Origin: Campylobacteraceae bacterium
Lineage (GTDB): Bacteria; Campylobacterota; Campylobacteria; Campylobacterales; Sulfurovaceae
Length of the DNA stretch: 20,338 bases
Reading direction: 5' to 3'
Assembly (NCBI GenBank): GCA_027023145.1
Contig: JALVWV010000011.1
Coordinates: 1 to 20,338 of the forward strand
Shown here: one piece after another, positions 1 through 8,331 of the stretch
Numbering within the stretch: position 1 is the stretch's first letter
Layout: each line of letters opens with the position of its first letter
Position numbers and translations under genes: made by a program
The notes under the pieces: model-generated
The model's database searches: none
Told to the model about the DNA's origin: nothing
What the model saw: the letters and a program-made list of their open reading frames with translations, nothing else

Positions 1-162
1 GGTCAGGGTGTTGGTCGGGTCGATTCCCACTTCGCCGATGAGGTAGGCCAAACGGGTGGTGAGGGTCTTGGTTTTGCCGCTGCCAGCACCAGCGAGGATC
101 AGTACCGGCCCGTCGATCTGAGTCGCCGCTTCCCGCTGCGCATCGTTGAGTTCATTCAGCAT
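1..162 (-). CDS. uvrD: UvrD/PcrA-type superfamily 1 DNA helicase, N-terminal fragment
   Basis: Only the first 54 codons lie in the window; the gene runs off the left edge. The translation begins MLNELNDAQREAA and contains the Walker A motif AGAGSGKT at residues 24-31, preceded by the Q-motif region (LNDAQREA). This is the standard N-terminus of UvrD/Rep/PcrA ATP-dependent 3'-5' helicases, which act in nucleotide excision and mismatch repair and in clearing replication obstacles. The ATG at 162 is supported by a good ribosome binding site (AAGGAAGGAG, 9 nt upstream). The gene is divergent from the LysR gene. UvrD, Rep and PcrA cannot be told apart from this fragment, so the symbol is provisional. 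Confidence 0.9.
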   Translation of the reverse strand, partial: MLNELNDAQREAATQIDGPVLILAGAGSGKTKTLTTRLAYLIGEVGIDPTNTLT

Positions 163-194
163 GCCCTGATGCTCCTTCCTTCGTTAGAAAGACT

Positions 195-200
195 ATTATA
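195..200 (-). promoter_or_regulatory. -10 box (TATAAT) for the helicase gene
   Basis: On the minus strand a perfect TATAAT lies about 32 nt upstream of the helicase start codon. No convincing -35 box is seen, which is usual for sigma70 promoters in this phylum. Confidence 0.5.
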
Positions 201-253
201 TCGATAAATAGTTAAAAAACTGCAACAGCATTATGAATATAGAATTTAAATAA

Positions 254-286
254 ATAAGTTAAACTTATGCCAATATTTGTTATAGT
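254..286 (+). promoter_or_regulatory. Probable LysR-regulator operator and -10 box
   Basis: A perfect 15-bp palindrome, ATAAGTTAAACTTAT (254-268), has the T-N11-A form (T255, A267) expected of LysR-family binding sites. It lies 12 bp before a -10-like TATAGT (281-286). A further half-site, ATAAGTT, follows at 292-298. The position suggests autoregulation of the gene at 331. The assignment is inferred from symmetry and position. Confidence 0.5.
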
Positions 287-330
287 TAAGGATAAGTTTC
301 AATAGTAACATAACTAATAAGGTGGAGCCG

Positions 331-1233
331 ATGTTAAAAGATTTTGTCAAGATGGAGACTTTCCTGACGGTAGTACGCGAGCGGAGCTTTTCCAAAGCGT
401 CTGCCAAACTGGGGATTTCCCAACCGGCGGTAACGCAGCAGATCAAGTACATCGAGAATTACCTCGACAGCAAGATCATCGAGCGGAAGAAGAATGGTAT
501 CCGCCTCACAACGTCCGGAGAGGATCTCTACAAGATCGCTGTGCGGTTGGAGAAGTGTGTGCTTGCCGCCGAGACAGATACCCTCAAAATCATCGACAAG
601 AAGATCACCTTTCGGATGGGGGCGTCGTTTACGATCGGCAACTACGTAATCCCGGGTGAATGTCTCAATACGCTCAAAGATGCGATCAACAACGACATTC
701 GCATCGACATCGAAGTGAGCAACAAGATCGTCGAGATGCTCAAAGACCGCAAACTCGACCTCGGACTGATCGAAGCCAAAATCGTCGAAGAGGATTTGAT
801 CGTCCGGGAGTGGCGCGAAGATGAGATGGTGGTCTTTAGCAACACTCCCCTACCCAAGGTTCTCCGTCCGGAAGATATTTATGGCTTCAAATGGGTCTGC
901 CGCGAAGAGGGGAGTCAAACCCGCAAAGTGGTCGCTGAGACGTTTGAGGAGATTGGAATAGATTGTTCTGCACTTGACGTCCTTTCCGAAGTGGGCAATA
1001 CCACTGCCGTCATGCAAACCATCAAGCGCAGCAATAAGGATGCCGATACCCCGATCGTCTCGATCATCTCCCGCACTGCCATTGCGGACGAAGTCCAGAA
1101 GGGGGAACTCTTTGAAGCGAGCGTCCAAGGCTACCACATGATGCGTCACTTTTACATCGTCTACCACAAAGAGAACAAGCATAACGCGTATGTGAACAAT
1201 GCAGTTGATTATATTTTGTCGGGGAAATGCTAG
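331..1233 (+). CDS. LysR-family transcriptional regulator
   Basis: This 300-residue protein has an N-terminal winged helix-turn-helix (residues about 5-65; FSKASAKLGISQPAVTQQIK is the recognition region) and a C-terminal periplasmic-binding-like effector domain (about 90-295). Length and architecture are normal for the family. The ATG at 331 is preferred over the in-frame GTG at 322, because that GTG lies within the AAGGTGGAG ribosome binding sequence. The ligand and target genes are not evident; no metabolic partner is adjacent. The TAG stop is the first triplet of the downstream repeat. A 15-bp palindrome upstream suggests autoregulation. Confidence 0.88.
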   Translation: MLKDFVKMETFLTVVRERSFSKASAKLGISQPAVTQQIKYIENYLDSKIIERKKNGIRLTTSGEDLYKIAVRLEKCVLAAETDTLKIIDKKITFRMGASFTIGNYVIPGECLNTLKDAINNDIRIDIEVSNKIVEMLKDRKLDLGLIEAKIVEEDLIVREWREDEMVVFSNTPLPKVLRPEDIYGFKWVCREEGSQTRKVVAETFEEIGIDCSALDVLSEVGNTTAVMQTIKRSNKDADTPIVSIISRTAIADEVQKGELFEASVQGYHMMRHFYIVYHKENKHNAYVNNAVDYILSGKC

Positions 1234-1345
1234 GGAATTAGGAATGAGGAATTAGGAGTTTTGGTTGGCGTTGCTTTGCAACGCTTTTATCTGAGGGGAT
1301 GCGGATTCAGCCGCATGGTTGGGACTGAAGTCCCAGCCCCTTTTA
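1234..1345. repeat. Composite repeat R1 (heptamer array plus three hairpins)
   Basis: From left to right it holds 7-bp units GGAATTA/GGAATGA/GGAATTA/GGAGTTT (1234-1261), a perfect inverted repeat GCGTTGC-TTT-GCAACGC (1268-1284), a hairpin around TGCGGATTCAGCCGCA, and GGGACTGAAGTCCC (1321-1334) followed by AGCCCCTTTT. The final hairpin plus T-run could end plus-strand transcription. It fills the whole space between the convergent LysR and rhodanese genes. Confidence 0.8.
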
Positions 1346-1747
1346 TTACTTGACTGTAGGCTTTCCAGCCTTGATCCACCCGTTTTCGATGCCGTCTTTG
1401 AGTTCGAAGACGTTTTCAAATCCCAATTGCTTGTCGAGGAAGTTGCCCAGAGCGTGTGAGCGGTTGGCGTGCGCACAATAGACGATGATGGGTTGTTTTT
1501 TGTCTTTGACGAGATGCCCCAGCTCGAAAAACCAGTTTCCCATGTCTGGTTGACCTTTTTCATTAAAAAACATCATTTTGTGTGCCCCTTTGATAATACC
1601 GGTGGCTTGCCATTCTCCAGGGGTGCGGATGTCAATGACAGGGATTCCCTTGGCTTGCATTTTGGCGAGCATGTCGCTGTCGATGGCGGTAAACTTGGCC
1701 ATCGCTGTGAGGCTGAGTGCCGCGAGGATGAGGAGGATCTTTTTCAT
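1346..1747 (-). CDS. Exported single-domain rhodanese-like protein
   Basis: This 133-residue protein has an N-terminal signal peptide (MKKILLILAALSLTAMA, cleavage near residue 17) and one rhodanese domain. The domain contains the CH2A-like VIDIRTPGEW stretch (residues 37-46) and an active-site loop starting at Cys91 (CAHANRS, a C-x5 loop with R-S as in small sulfurtransferases). Single-domain periplasmic rhodaneses transfer or bind sulfane sulfur, but the donor and acceptor are not shown here. The start is supported by AAGGAAA upstream and a TATACT -10 at about 1779-1784. It faces the LysR gene and is probably monocistronic. Confidence 0.88.
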   Translation of the reverse strand: MKKILLILAALSLTAMAKFTAIDSDMLAKMQAKGIPVIDIRTPGEWQATGIIKGAHKMMFFNEKGQPDMGNWFFELGHLVKDKKQPIIVYCAHANRSHALGNFLDKQLGFENVFELKDGIENGWIKAGKPTVK

Positions 1748-1810
1748 GGTGTTTCCTTGTTTTGATTTGCATTTGCAGAAGTATAGTGGAGAAAGGTTAA
1801 CGGTTTTTTA

Positions 1811-1831
1811 AGTTGAGAGTTGAAATTTGAG
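1811..1831. repeat. Short heptamer array
   Basis: Three 7-bp units AGTTGAG/AGTTGAA/ATTTGAG lie between the rhodanese promoter and tRNA-Phe. The unit is the same as in the array inside murD (3887-3921). No hairpin partner is attached. Confidence 0.6.
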
Positions 1832-1847
1832 TGGGGAAGTTTATAGA

Positions 1848-1923
1848 TGGTGGCGCGGGACGGAATCGAACCGCCGACACAAGGATTTTCAGTCCTTTGC
1901 TCTACCGACTGAGCTACCGAGCC
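1848..1923 (-). tRNA. tRNA-Phe (GAA)
   Basis: Read on the minus strand, the sequence folds as a 76-nt cloverleaf with an encoded CCA end (1848-1850). It has a D-arm GCUC/GAGC, an anticodon stem AAGGA/UCCUU with loop CUGAAAA (anticodon GAA) and a T-arm GGCGG-UUCGAUU-CCGUC. The acceptor stem is GGCUCGG/CCGCGCC and has one U-C mismatch at pair 4-69; the other six pairs are Watson-Crick. Confidence 0.95.
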
Positions 1924-1986
1924 ACTATAAAGAGGCTGAAATTATACCTAGAGAAGTTTAAGGGGGGCTGAAATACCGGGAAAATA

Positions 1987-2100
1987 TCAATGCATTTCAT
2001 CCAGGGTGCTTTTGGGCGCACGGTCTTTTTTCAGAAGCAGATCCGGTTCTTTGAGTTCATTTTCACATAGCAGAAACGCTACCGCAGCGTTACAAAATTC
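1987..2100 (-). pseudogene. Possible 3' remnant of an unidentified gene
   Basis: Downstream of the antitoxin, in another frame, an open stretch of about 37 codons runs from an in-frame TAG (2101-2103) to TGA at 1987-1989. It has no start codon or ribosome site. Its composition looks protein-like (AAVAFLLCENELKEPD, then a charged tail ending LDEMH). It starts where the antitoxin's stop and a two-unit heptamer array lie, so it may be the tail of a gene cut off by insertion of the toxin-antitoxin pair. I do not recognise the family, and a chance open frame is possible. Confidence 0.25.
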
Positions 2101-2107
2101 CTACTTC

Positions 2108-2338
2108 TCACTTCTCCCACGGCTCCGGTTCCCGATCCGGAACTTTTCCCAGCATGGATCTCAGGTGTCGGACACTCCCTTCGGCCGATTTTTCCTGCAG
2201 ATAATCATACGTCTGGAGTGCGGAGAGTTTTTCGGCAATGGCGGTTGCAATAAACTGGTTCATGGATATGTTTTCGTGTTTGGAAAACGTCTTGAGACTC
2301 ATCCCGAGCGAATCGGGCAGTCTGAGGGCTACATTCAT
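2108..2338 (-). CDS. Ribbon-helix-helix/HicB-type antitoxin
   Basis: This 76-residue protein begins MNVALRLPDSLGMSLKTFSK and continues with ISMNQFIATAIAEKLS. That is the pattern of Arc/CopG-like ribbon-helix-helix antitoxins: a beta strand binding DNA, then two helices. The C-terminal tail (about 50-76) would wrap the toxin. Its ATG overlaps the toxin's TGA by 4 nt (ATGA), so the pair is translationally coupled with the toxin gene first. The stop codon TGA lies in two GAGAAGT heptamers. Function is inferred from fold pattern and linkage. Confidence 0.8.
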   Translation of the reverse strand: MNVALRLPDSLGMSLKTFSKHENISMNQFIATAIAEKLSALQTYDYLQEKSAEGSVRHLRSMLGKVPDREPEPWEK

Positions 2339-2778
2339 GGCAGAACTCCTTGTTTGAATAACTCAGCCGGGGTCAATATATCGATCCCGAAATGGGTTTT
2401 TACACCCGCAAAATCTCTGGTGTTGTACGTAACAATCGCTTGAGCACGTCCGTTGACCGCTGTCTCAAGCACTTTGTCATCAAAACTGTCCCGAAGAAAA
2501 GGTCTCCACAGAAAATGGAGCTTCGTTCGATGGGAAATATGAACGATATCCGAAAGGATCAACCGAATCTCTTCTTCGCTGAAGTATGAGTACTTGACTC
2601 GATTTTCGGGGCGCAGCAATACCTCTTCGAACTCCAGAATGAGCGGAACAGACACCACATTGTATTTCCTGCCCTCTTCAAACGCATCGGCAAGGTATTC
2701 TATCAATCGATACGATTTGCCTCTGTTGGAAAAGAGTGCAGAAAGCATCACATTGGTGTCTATTACAAATCTATTCAT
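2335..2778 (-). CDS. PIN-domain toxin (putative ribonuclease)
   Basis: This 147-residue protein starts MNRFVIDTNVMLSALFS, with the first conserved PIN acidic residue (D7 in IDTN). Later come a conserved Glu (FEEVLLRPE) and the C-terminal acidic cluster DSFDDKVLETA followed by VTYNTRDF. These residues form the Mg-binding active site of PIN nucleases, which as toxins cut RNA. The length matches the PIN family annotated as toxin component of two-gene systems. No ribosome binding site precedes the ATG. A TATAAT (plus coordinates 2786-2791) lies only 7 nt upstream, so the message is probably leaderless. Confidence 0.85.
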   Translation of the reverse strand: MNRFVIDTNVMLSALFSNRGKSYRLIEYLADAFEEGRKYNVVSVPLILEFEEVLLRPENRVKYSYFSEEEIRLILSDIVHISHRTKLHFLWRPFLRDSFDDKVLETAVNGRAQAIVTYNTRDFAGVKTHFGIDILTPAELFKQGVLP

Positions 2779-2781
2779 GTT

Positions 2782-2801
2782 GTATATTATATATGATATA
2801 C
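2782..2801. promoter_or_regulatory. Palindromic operator overlapping the toxin-antitoxin promoter
   Basis: The 20-bp sequence GTATATTATATATGATATAC is an inverted repeat with 9 of 10 matching pairs. It lies 3 bp upstream of the toxin ATG and contains the TATAAT of its promoter. Ribbon-helix-helix antitoxins typically repress by binding such sites, so this is the likely autoregulatory operator. Confidence 0.5.
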
Positions 2802-2823
2802 ACTTGATAGTTTCTTATGGGAA

Positions 2824-2931
2824 TCAGGGGATGCGGCTTCAGCCGCATAGTGGGGTTGAAACTCCAGCCCCTTTTGAGAATGGGAATTGACCGAAACATA
2901 TCATCTGCGATTTGGTCGGCTGAAGCCAACC

Positions 2932-2936
<5 letters not shown>
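2824..2936. repeat. Composite repeat R2 (hairpins without heptamers)
   Basis: It holds TGCGGCTTCAGCCGCA (perfect palindrome), then TGGGGTTGAAACTCCAGCCCC with a T-run, and at the right edge TTGGTCGGCTGAAGCCAACC (2911-2930). It matches the hairpin half of R1. The right edge supplies the TAG stop of murD (minus strand reads CTGTAGGGTTGGCTTCAG). Confidence 0.75.
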
Positions 2937-4295
<1,359 letters not shown>

Positions 4296-4299
<4 letters not shown>

Positions 4300-4317
4300 A
4301 GCAGTGGCCTGCTATGG
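4296..4317 (-). promoter_or_regulatory. Hairpin enclosing the murD start codon
   Basis: A perfect 8-bp inverted repeat CCATAGCA-GTGGCC-TGCTATGG has the murD ATG within one arm (start codon at 4299-4297). It directly abuts R4. On mRNA it would hide the start codon. There is no strong ribosome binding site between it and the gene; only AGG about 8 nt upstream is seen. Confidence 0.45.
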
Positions 4318-4462
<145 letters not shown>

Positions 4463-4504
4463 TGCCGTATTGGAAGTTATTTCGTGCAGTCATCGTTTGG
4501 TCTT

Positions 4505-5569
4505 TTACCGTATCTTCAGCGTAATAAGTGCCAGGAGGTTGGCGATGATGGCGATCATCCAGAATCGGACGATGATTTTGTTCTCTGCCCAGTTTTTCAT
4601 CTCAAAGTGGTGATGGATCGGTGCCATGAGGAAGATACGTTTCTTGCGCAGTTTGTAGCTGCCCACTTGGAGGATCACCGAGACGGTTTCGATGACGAAA
4701 ATGACACCGATGAGGACGAGGAGGATTTCGCTCTTGCCGAGGATACCCATGTAGCCGAAGAAGGCACCGATGGAGAGGGAACCGGTATCACCCATGAAAA
4801 GTTCGGCGGGGTAGCTGTTGTACCACAGAAAAGCAAATAGGGCTCCGATGAGCGCTGAAGCGACGATGATCACTTCGCCCACTCCGGAGATGTTGGGGAG
4901 GAGCAGGTAGCGGGCAAATACTGCGTGACCACTGAAGTAGACGATGATGCTCAGTGTCCCAAGTCCGACAATGCTGGGTACCGTGGCCAGACCGTCGAGG
5001 CCGTCGGTGAGGTTGACGGCATTACTTGCAGCGATGAGGACGAGTGTCCAAAAGAGGGTCGCCCAAAGAGGCCCCATGTCCGCGATCGGGGTTTTGACAA
5101 ACGGGACGTAGAGGGTGGTGGGGAAGTGAATGCCGTAAATGAGTCCGAGGCTGATCGCGATGGAGACGAGGACCAGAAAGGCCATTTTGCCGCGTGCTGT
5201 CAATCCCTGGAGGTTGTCCCCGGTAAGGATCTTGCCGAGATCGTCCTTGAACCCGACAAAGCCGTATCCGACGAGGACGAAGAGACCACCCCAAACGTAT
5301 CCGTTGGCCAGATCCGCACTCAGGAGCGAGGCGATGACAGTGGTGAGGACGAAGACGGCGCCGCCCATGGTGGGGGTGTGTTGCTTCCCTTCGTGGGCAG
5401 GGACGTATTTGTTGATGGGTTGGTTGGCTTTGCGGCTGATCGCCCAAGCCATGTATTTGGGGAGGAGGATCATCGTCAGGACGAAAGAGAGGAAAAAGGC
5501 GATCCCTGCCCGTACCGAGATGTAACTGAGTAGATTGATATCAAATAAGTGGTGGAAGTAATACAGCAT
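4505..5569 (-). CDS. mraY: Phospho-N-acetylmuramoyl-pentapeptide transferase
   Basis: MraY transfers phospho-MurNAc-pentapeptide from UDP to undecaprenyl phosphate, forming lipid I at the inner membrane. The 354-residue product is a multi-pass membrane protein of normal length. It carries the family motifs QHTPTMGG, GFKDD, NAVNLTDGLDGLA (catalytic Asp pair), LFMGDTGSL and APIHHHFE. The start MLYYFHHLFD is typical. Its order with murD and the divergent gpmI is the conserved phylum arrangement. Only a weak GAAAG precedes the start. Confidence 0.97.
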   Translation of the reverse strand: MLYYFHHLFDINLLSYISVRAGIAFFLSFVLTMILLPKYMAWAISRKANQPINKYVPAHEGKQHTPTMGGAVFVLTTVIASLLSADLANGYVWGGLFVLVGYGFVGFKDDLGKILTGDNLQGLTARGKMAFLVLVSIAISLGLIYGIHFPTTLYVPFVKTPIADMGPLWATLFWTLVLIAASNAVNLTDGLDGLATVPSIVGLGTLSIIVYFSGHAVFARYLLLPNISGVGEVIIVASALIGALFAFLWYNSYPAELFMGDTGSLSIGAFFGYMGILGKSEILLVLIGVIFVIETVSVILQVGSYKLRKKRIFLMAPIHHHFEMKNWAENKIIVRFWMIAIIANLLALITLKIR

Positions 5570-5638
5570 GGCGGACTTTCAATCGAGTATTAGATAAGAG
5601 ATGGTATTTTACACAATATTTCTTTTAAGGATGGTATC

Positions 5639-7129
5639 GTGAAGCCAAACACGAACAAAACCCTGCTGATCATTACTGATGGGATCGGGCACAAACCGCA
5701 GAGTGTCTGCAACGCTTTTGCCGATGCTCAGAAGCCGACGTATGCCCGCCTATTTGAAGGGGTGCCCCATACGCTGATCGCCACCCACGGTCTGAGTGTC
5801 GGGCTCCCCGAAGGGCAGATGGGCAACTCCGAAGTGGGACATATGACACTCGGCAGCGGTCGGGTGCTCTATCAGGATCTGGTCAAGATTTCACTGGCAC
5901 TTGAGGATGGGAGTTTAGCGCAGAATGCTGCATTGCAAGCGACGCTTGGAGAGAGTGAGACCGTACATTTGATCGGCCTCATGAGCGACGGCGGGGTGCA
6001 TTCACACATTGAGCACACGATCGGACTAGCTCAAATCGCCCGTGATATGGATAAGCGCGTATGGCTTCATCTGATCACCGACGGGCGGGATGTGAGTCCC
6101 ACCTCAGCTCCAAAATATCTGAAGCAGATCGAAGCGATTTGTGATGAGCAGATACGGATCGCCACGATCGGTGGGCGCTACTACGCGATGGATCGGGACA
6201 ACCGCTGGGAGCGGGTCGAGCGGGGCTACCGGGCGATTGCGCTGGCCGATCCGGTGACGGAGCTGAGCCCGTCAGAATATGTTGCTCAGAGTTATACAGC
6301 CGACATTACTGATGAGTTCCTCGAGCCTGTTGCCTTCGCCGGGTATCCCGGAATTACTGAGGGGGATGCGGTGGTGCTGACCAATTTCCGCAGCGACCGG
6401 ATGCGTGAGGTCGCTCAGGCGCTGGGTGATTCTGAGTTTACCGGGTTTGCACGCACGTACATCCCGATCCATCTGGCGACGATCACCCAGTACGATGCGA
6501 CCTTCCCCTATCCGGTGATGTTCCCCAAGGAGGCTCCGGTCAATACGCTTGCCGAGGTGATCTCCCGTGCCGGACTGCGGCAGTTTCACACGGCCGAGAC
6601 GGAGAAGTACGCCCATGTGACCTTTTTCTTCAACGGCGGGATCGAGACACCGTACGAAGGGGAGAGCCGGGTGCTCATCCCCAGCCCCGACGTCGCCACC
6701 TACGATCTCCAGCCGGAGATGTCAGCACCCGAAGTGGGAGCGGCGGTGCGCACGGCGATGGGGGAGGGGTACGATTTTATCGTCGTCAATTTCGCCAACG
6801 GTGACATGGTCGGCCACACCGGCAACTACGAAGCGGCCAAAAAGGCAGTCGAAACCGTCGATGAACAGATCGGCCTTATCCTCGAACAGGCCAAACAACA
6901 TGGCTACAATCTCATCCTCACCTCCGACCATGGCAACTGCGAAGAGATGTGTGACGCAGAGGGGAACGTACTGACCAACCACACCGTCGGGGATGTCTGG
7001 TGCTTCGTGATGGCCGAAGGGGTCACGCAGCTGCGCGAAGGGGGAGGATTGAACAATATCGCTCCGACGGTGCTGGAGTTGATGGGGGTGGCGGTGCCTG
7101 AGGAGATGGATAACAGTCTTTTGGAGTAG
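5639..7129 (+). CDS. gpmI: 2,3-bisphosphoglycerate-independent phosphoglycerate mutase
   Basis: This enzyme interconverts 3- and 2-phosphoglycerate, using two Mn ions and a phosphoserine. The 496-residue product has the metal ligand Asp14 (IITDGIG), the catalytic Ser64 in GQMGNSEVGHM, the substrate loop LITDGRDVSP, the FRSDRMRE motif, and the C-terminal metal cluster (VNFANGDMVGHTG and TSDHGNCEEM). The start is GTG at 5639, with TAAGGA upstream. The length is normal. The TAG stop falls within repeat R5 (GGAGTAGGGACTTTAGTCCC). The gene is divergent from mraY. Confidence 0.97.
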   Translation: MKPNTNKTLLIITDGIGHKPQSVCNAFADAQKPTYARLFEGVPHTLIATHGLSVGLPEGQMGNSEVGHMTLGSGRVLYQDLVKISLALEDGSLAQNAALQATLGESETVHLIGLMSDGGVHSHIEHTIGLAQIARDMDKRVWLHLITDGRDVSPTSAPKYLKQIEAICDEQIRIATIGGRYYAMDRDNRWERVERGYRAIALADPVTELSPSEYVAQSYTADITDEFLEPVAFAGYPGITEGDAVVLTNFRSDRMREVAQALGDSEFTGFARTYIPIHLATITQYDATFPYPVMFPKEAPVNTLAEVISRAGLRQFHTAETEKYAHVTFFFNGGIETPYEGESRVLIPSPDVATYDLQPEMSAPEVGAAVRTAMGEGYDFIVVNFANGDMVGHTGNYEAAKKAVETVDEQIGLILEQAKQHGYNLILTSDHGNCEEMCDAEGNVLTNHTVGDVWCFVMAEGVTQLREGGGLNNIAPTVLELMGVAVPEEMDNSLLE

Positions 7130-7254
7130 GGACTTTAGTCCCGTGATTGGTGATTGGTGATTGGTAATTGGTTTTGGTATGTGTCGCTTGGCAACGCTTA
7201 TATTGTTGAGGACGCGACTTCAGTTGCGTTGAGTGGGACTGAAGTCCCAACCCC
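7121..7254. repeat. Composite repeat R5 overlapping the gpmI stop codon
   Basis: It starts TTGGAGTAGGGACTTTAGTC, the same sequence as in R3, and so provides the gpmI TAG (7127-7129). Four heptamers GTGATTG/GTAATTG (7143-7170) follow, then the GTCGCTTGGCAACGC core, a GACGCGACTTCAGTTGCG hairpin and GGGACTGAAGTCCC (7235-7248). The order of parts differs from R3/R4: the first hairpin precedes the heptamers. The rest of the gap to fabG (7255-7496) holds the palindrome, the GC-rich repeat and the promoter listed below, and no gene. Confidence 0.88.
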
Positions 7255-7295
7255 AGATATTAGTGAGGCATTTCTTACAATAGTAGTGTGATTTT

Positions 7296-7313
7296 GGTGC
7301 GCAATTGCGCACC
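7296..7313. repeat. Perfect 18-bp palindrome
   Basis: GGTGCGCAATTGCGCACC is a perfect palindrome in the gpmI-fabG gap. It could form a 7-bp stem with an AATT loop as RNA, or be a protein-binding site. It resembles the GGTGTGC/GCACACC hairpin at 19221-19238 in form, though not in exact sequence. Confidence 0.6.
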
Positions 7314-7384
7314 TGCGAGGTAAGGCTCTTCTCAAAAAACCCATGCAAAATTTCTACTCACTACCCACTATTTATGTATTTTTT

Positions 7385-7420
7385 CCCGCTCCCGCAGGGG
7401 CAGGGGGTGTTGGGTGAGGG
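7385..7420. repeat. GC-rich repeat-like block
   Basis: The block CCCGCTCCCGCAGGGGCAGG, continuing GGGTGTTGGGTGAGGG, includes an inverted pair and is followed by a run of six T. On the plus strand it could act as a terminator-like element before the fabG promoter. Similar CTCCCGCAGGGG-type elements are common dispersed repeats in other bacteria (from memory); no second copy lies in this window. Confidence 0.4.
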
Positions 7421-7440
7421 TTTTTTCTCATGGGGGTATC

Positions 7441-7468
7441 GTAGCATAAACTCATTGTATGCTACAAT
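7441..7468 (+). promoter_or_regulatory. fabG promoter with overlapping inverted repeat
   Basis: A -10 box TACAAT (7463-7468) lies 28 nt before the fabG ATG. An inverted repeat GTAGCATA-N9-TATGCTAC (7441-7465) covers the -10/-35 space and overlaps the -10 box, so it may be an operator. Confidence 0.5.
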
Positions 7469-7496
7469 CGCCCAACACTATTTCCAAGGATACATC

Positions 7497-8240
7497 ATGA
7501 CATTCACAGGCAAAAACGTACTCGTCACAGGTAGCAGCAGAGGGATCGGCGCCCAGATCGCCAAGGGGTTGGCTCAACAGGGACTCAAGGTGTGGGTCAA
7601 CTATCGCAGCGGTGAGGCTGAGGCTGAAGCGGTCAAAGCCGACATCATTGCTGAGGGCGGAAACGCTGAGGTGATCGGGTTTGATGTGAGCGATGATGCC
7701 GCGTTTGTCGCGGCGATCAAAGAGATCGTTTCTGTCGATGGCGCACTCAGTTACCTCGTCAACAACGCCGGGATCACCAAAGACAAACTGGCGATGCGAA
7801 TGAAGACCGAGGAGTTCATGGCCGTCATCGAAGCCAACCTCAAGTCCACCTTCATCGGCTGCCGTGAAGCGGTCAAGGTGATGTCCAAAGCCCGCTTCGG
7901 TGCGGTGGTCAACATCGCCAGCATCGTCGGCGAGACCGGCAACGCTGGGCAGACCAACTACTCCGCTTCCAAAGGGGGCACCATCGCCATGACCAAAAGT
8001 TTCGCCCAGGAAGCCGCCCCCCGTGGCATCCGCTTCAATACCGTCACCCCAGGCTTCATCGCCACTGAGATGACCGACGTGCTCAAAGATGAGGTCAAAG
8101 ATGCCTTTGTCGCCAAGATCCCTTTGGGGCGCTTTGGAGAGCCTTCGGAAGTGGCCGAAGCGGTGGCGTTTTTGCTGAGTGATCATGCGAGTTATATCAC
8201 CGGAGAGACGCTCAAGGTGAATGGCGGGATGTATATGTGA
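7497..8240 (+). CDS. fabG: 3-oxoacyl-[acyl-carrier-protein] reductase
   Basis: FabG reduces 3-oxoacyl-ACP with NADPH in fatty-acid elongation. The 247-residue short-chain dehydrogenase has the nucleotide loop TGSSRGIG (residues 11-18), NNAG (89-92), and the catalytic Asn114, Ser142, Tyr155 and Lys159 (NYSASK). The tail ITGETLKVNGGMYM is typical of FabG. The ATG at 7497 is chosen over upstream in-frame codons because AAGGA precedes it and the protein family starts here. In relatives gpmI-fabG is conserved, but here no acpP or fabF follows; repeats and a lipoprotein gene come next. Confidence 0.95.
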   Translation: MTFTGKNVLVTGSSRGIGAQIAKGLAQQGLKVWVNYRSGEAEAEAVKADIIAEGGNAEVIGFDVSDDAAFVAAIKEIVSVDGALSYLVNNAGITKDKLAMRMKTEEFMAVIEANLKSTFIGCREAVKVMSKARFGAVVNIASIVGETGNAGQTNYSASKGGTIAMTKSFAQEAAPRGIRFNTVTPGFIATEMTDVLKDEVKDAFVAKIPLGRFGEPSEVAEAVAFLLSDHASYITGETLKVNGGMYM

Positions 8241-8320
8241 GTGGAGTAAAAAGTAGAGGGTAGAGAATGGGGATGGAATATTCCCATCAGGAGACGGGAC
8301 TTCCGTCCCGCAGTGTAGAG
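8241..8320. repeat. Degenerate composite repeat R7 after fabG
   Basis: It starts immediately after the fabG TGA with loosely period-7 sequence (GTAGAGG/GTAGAGA). It contains ACGGGAC-TTCC-GTCCCGC (around 8294-8311), a hairpin related to GGGACTGAAGTCCC. It separates the convergent fabG and lipoprotein genes. Confidence 0.55.
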
Positions 8321-8331
8321 TGGTTTACTCG

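Noticed and set aside
4925..5533. 202-codon open frame opposite mraY
   Set aside because: Antisense of a conserved membrane protein gene; the charged, low-complexity translation is typical of a shadow frame.
7452..8186. 244-codon minus-strand open frame opposite fabG
   Set aside because: fabG has all catalytic residues; the opposite frame shows no family features.
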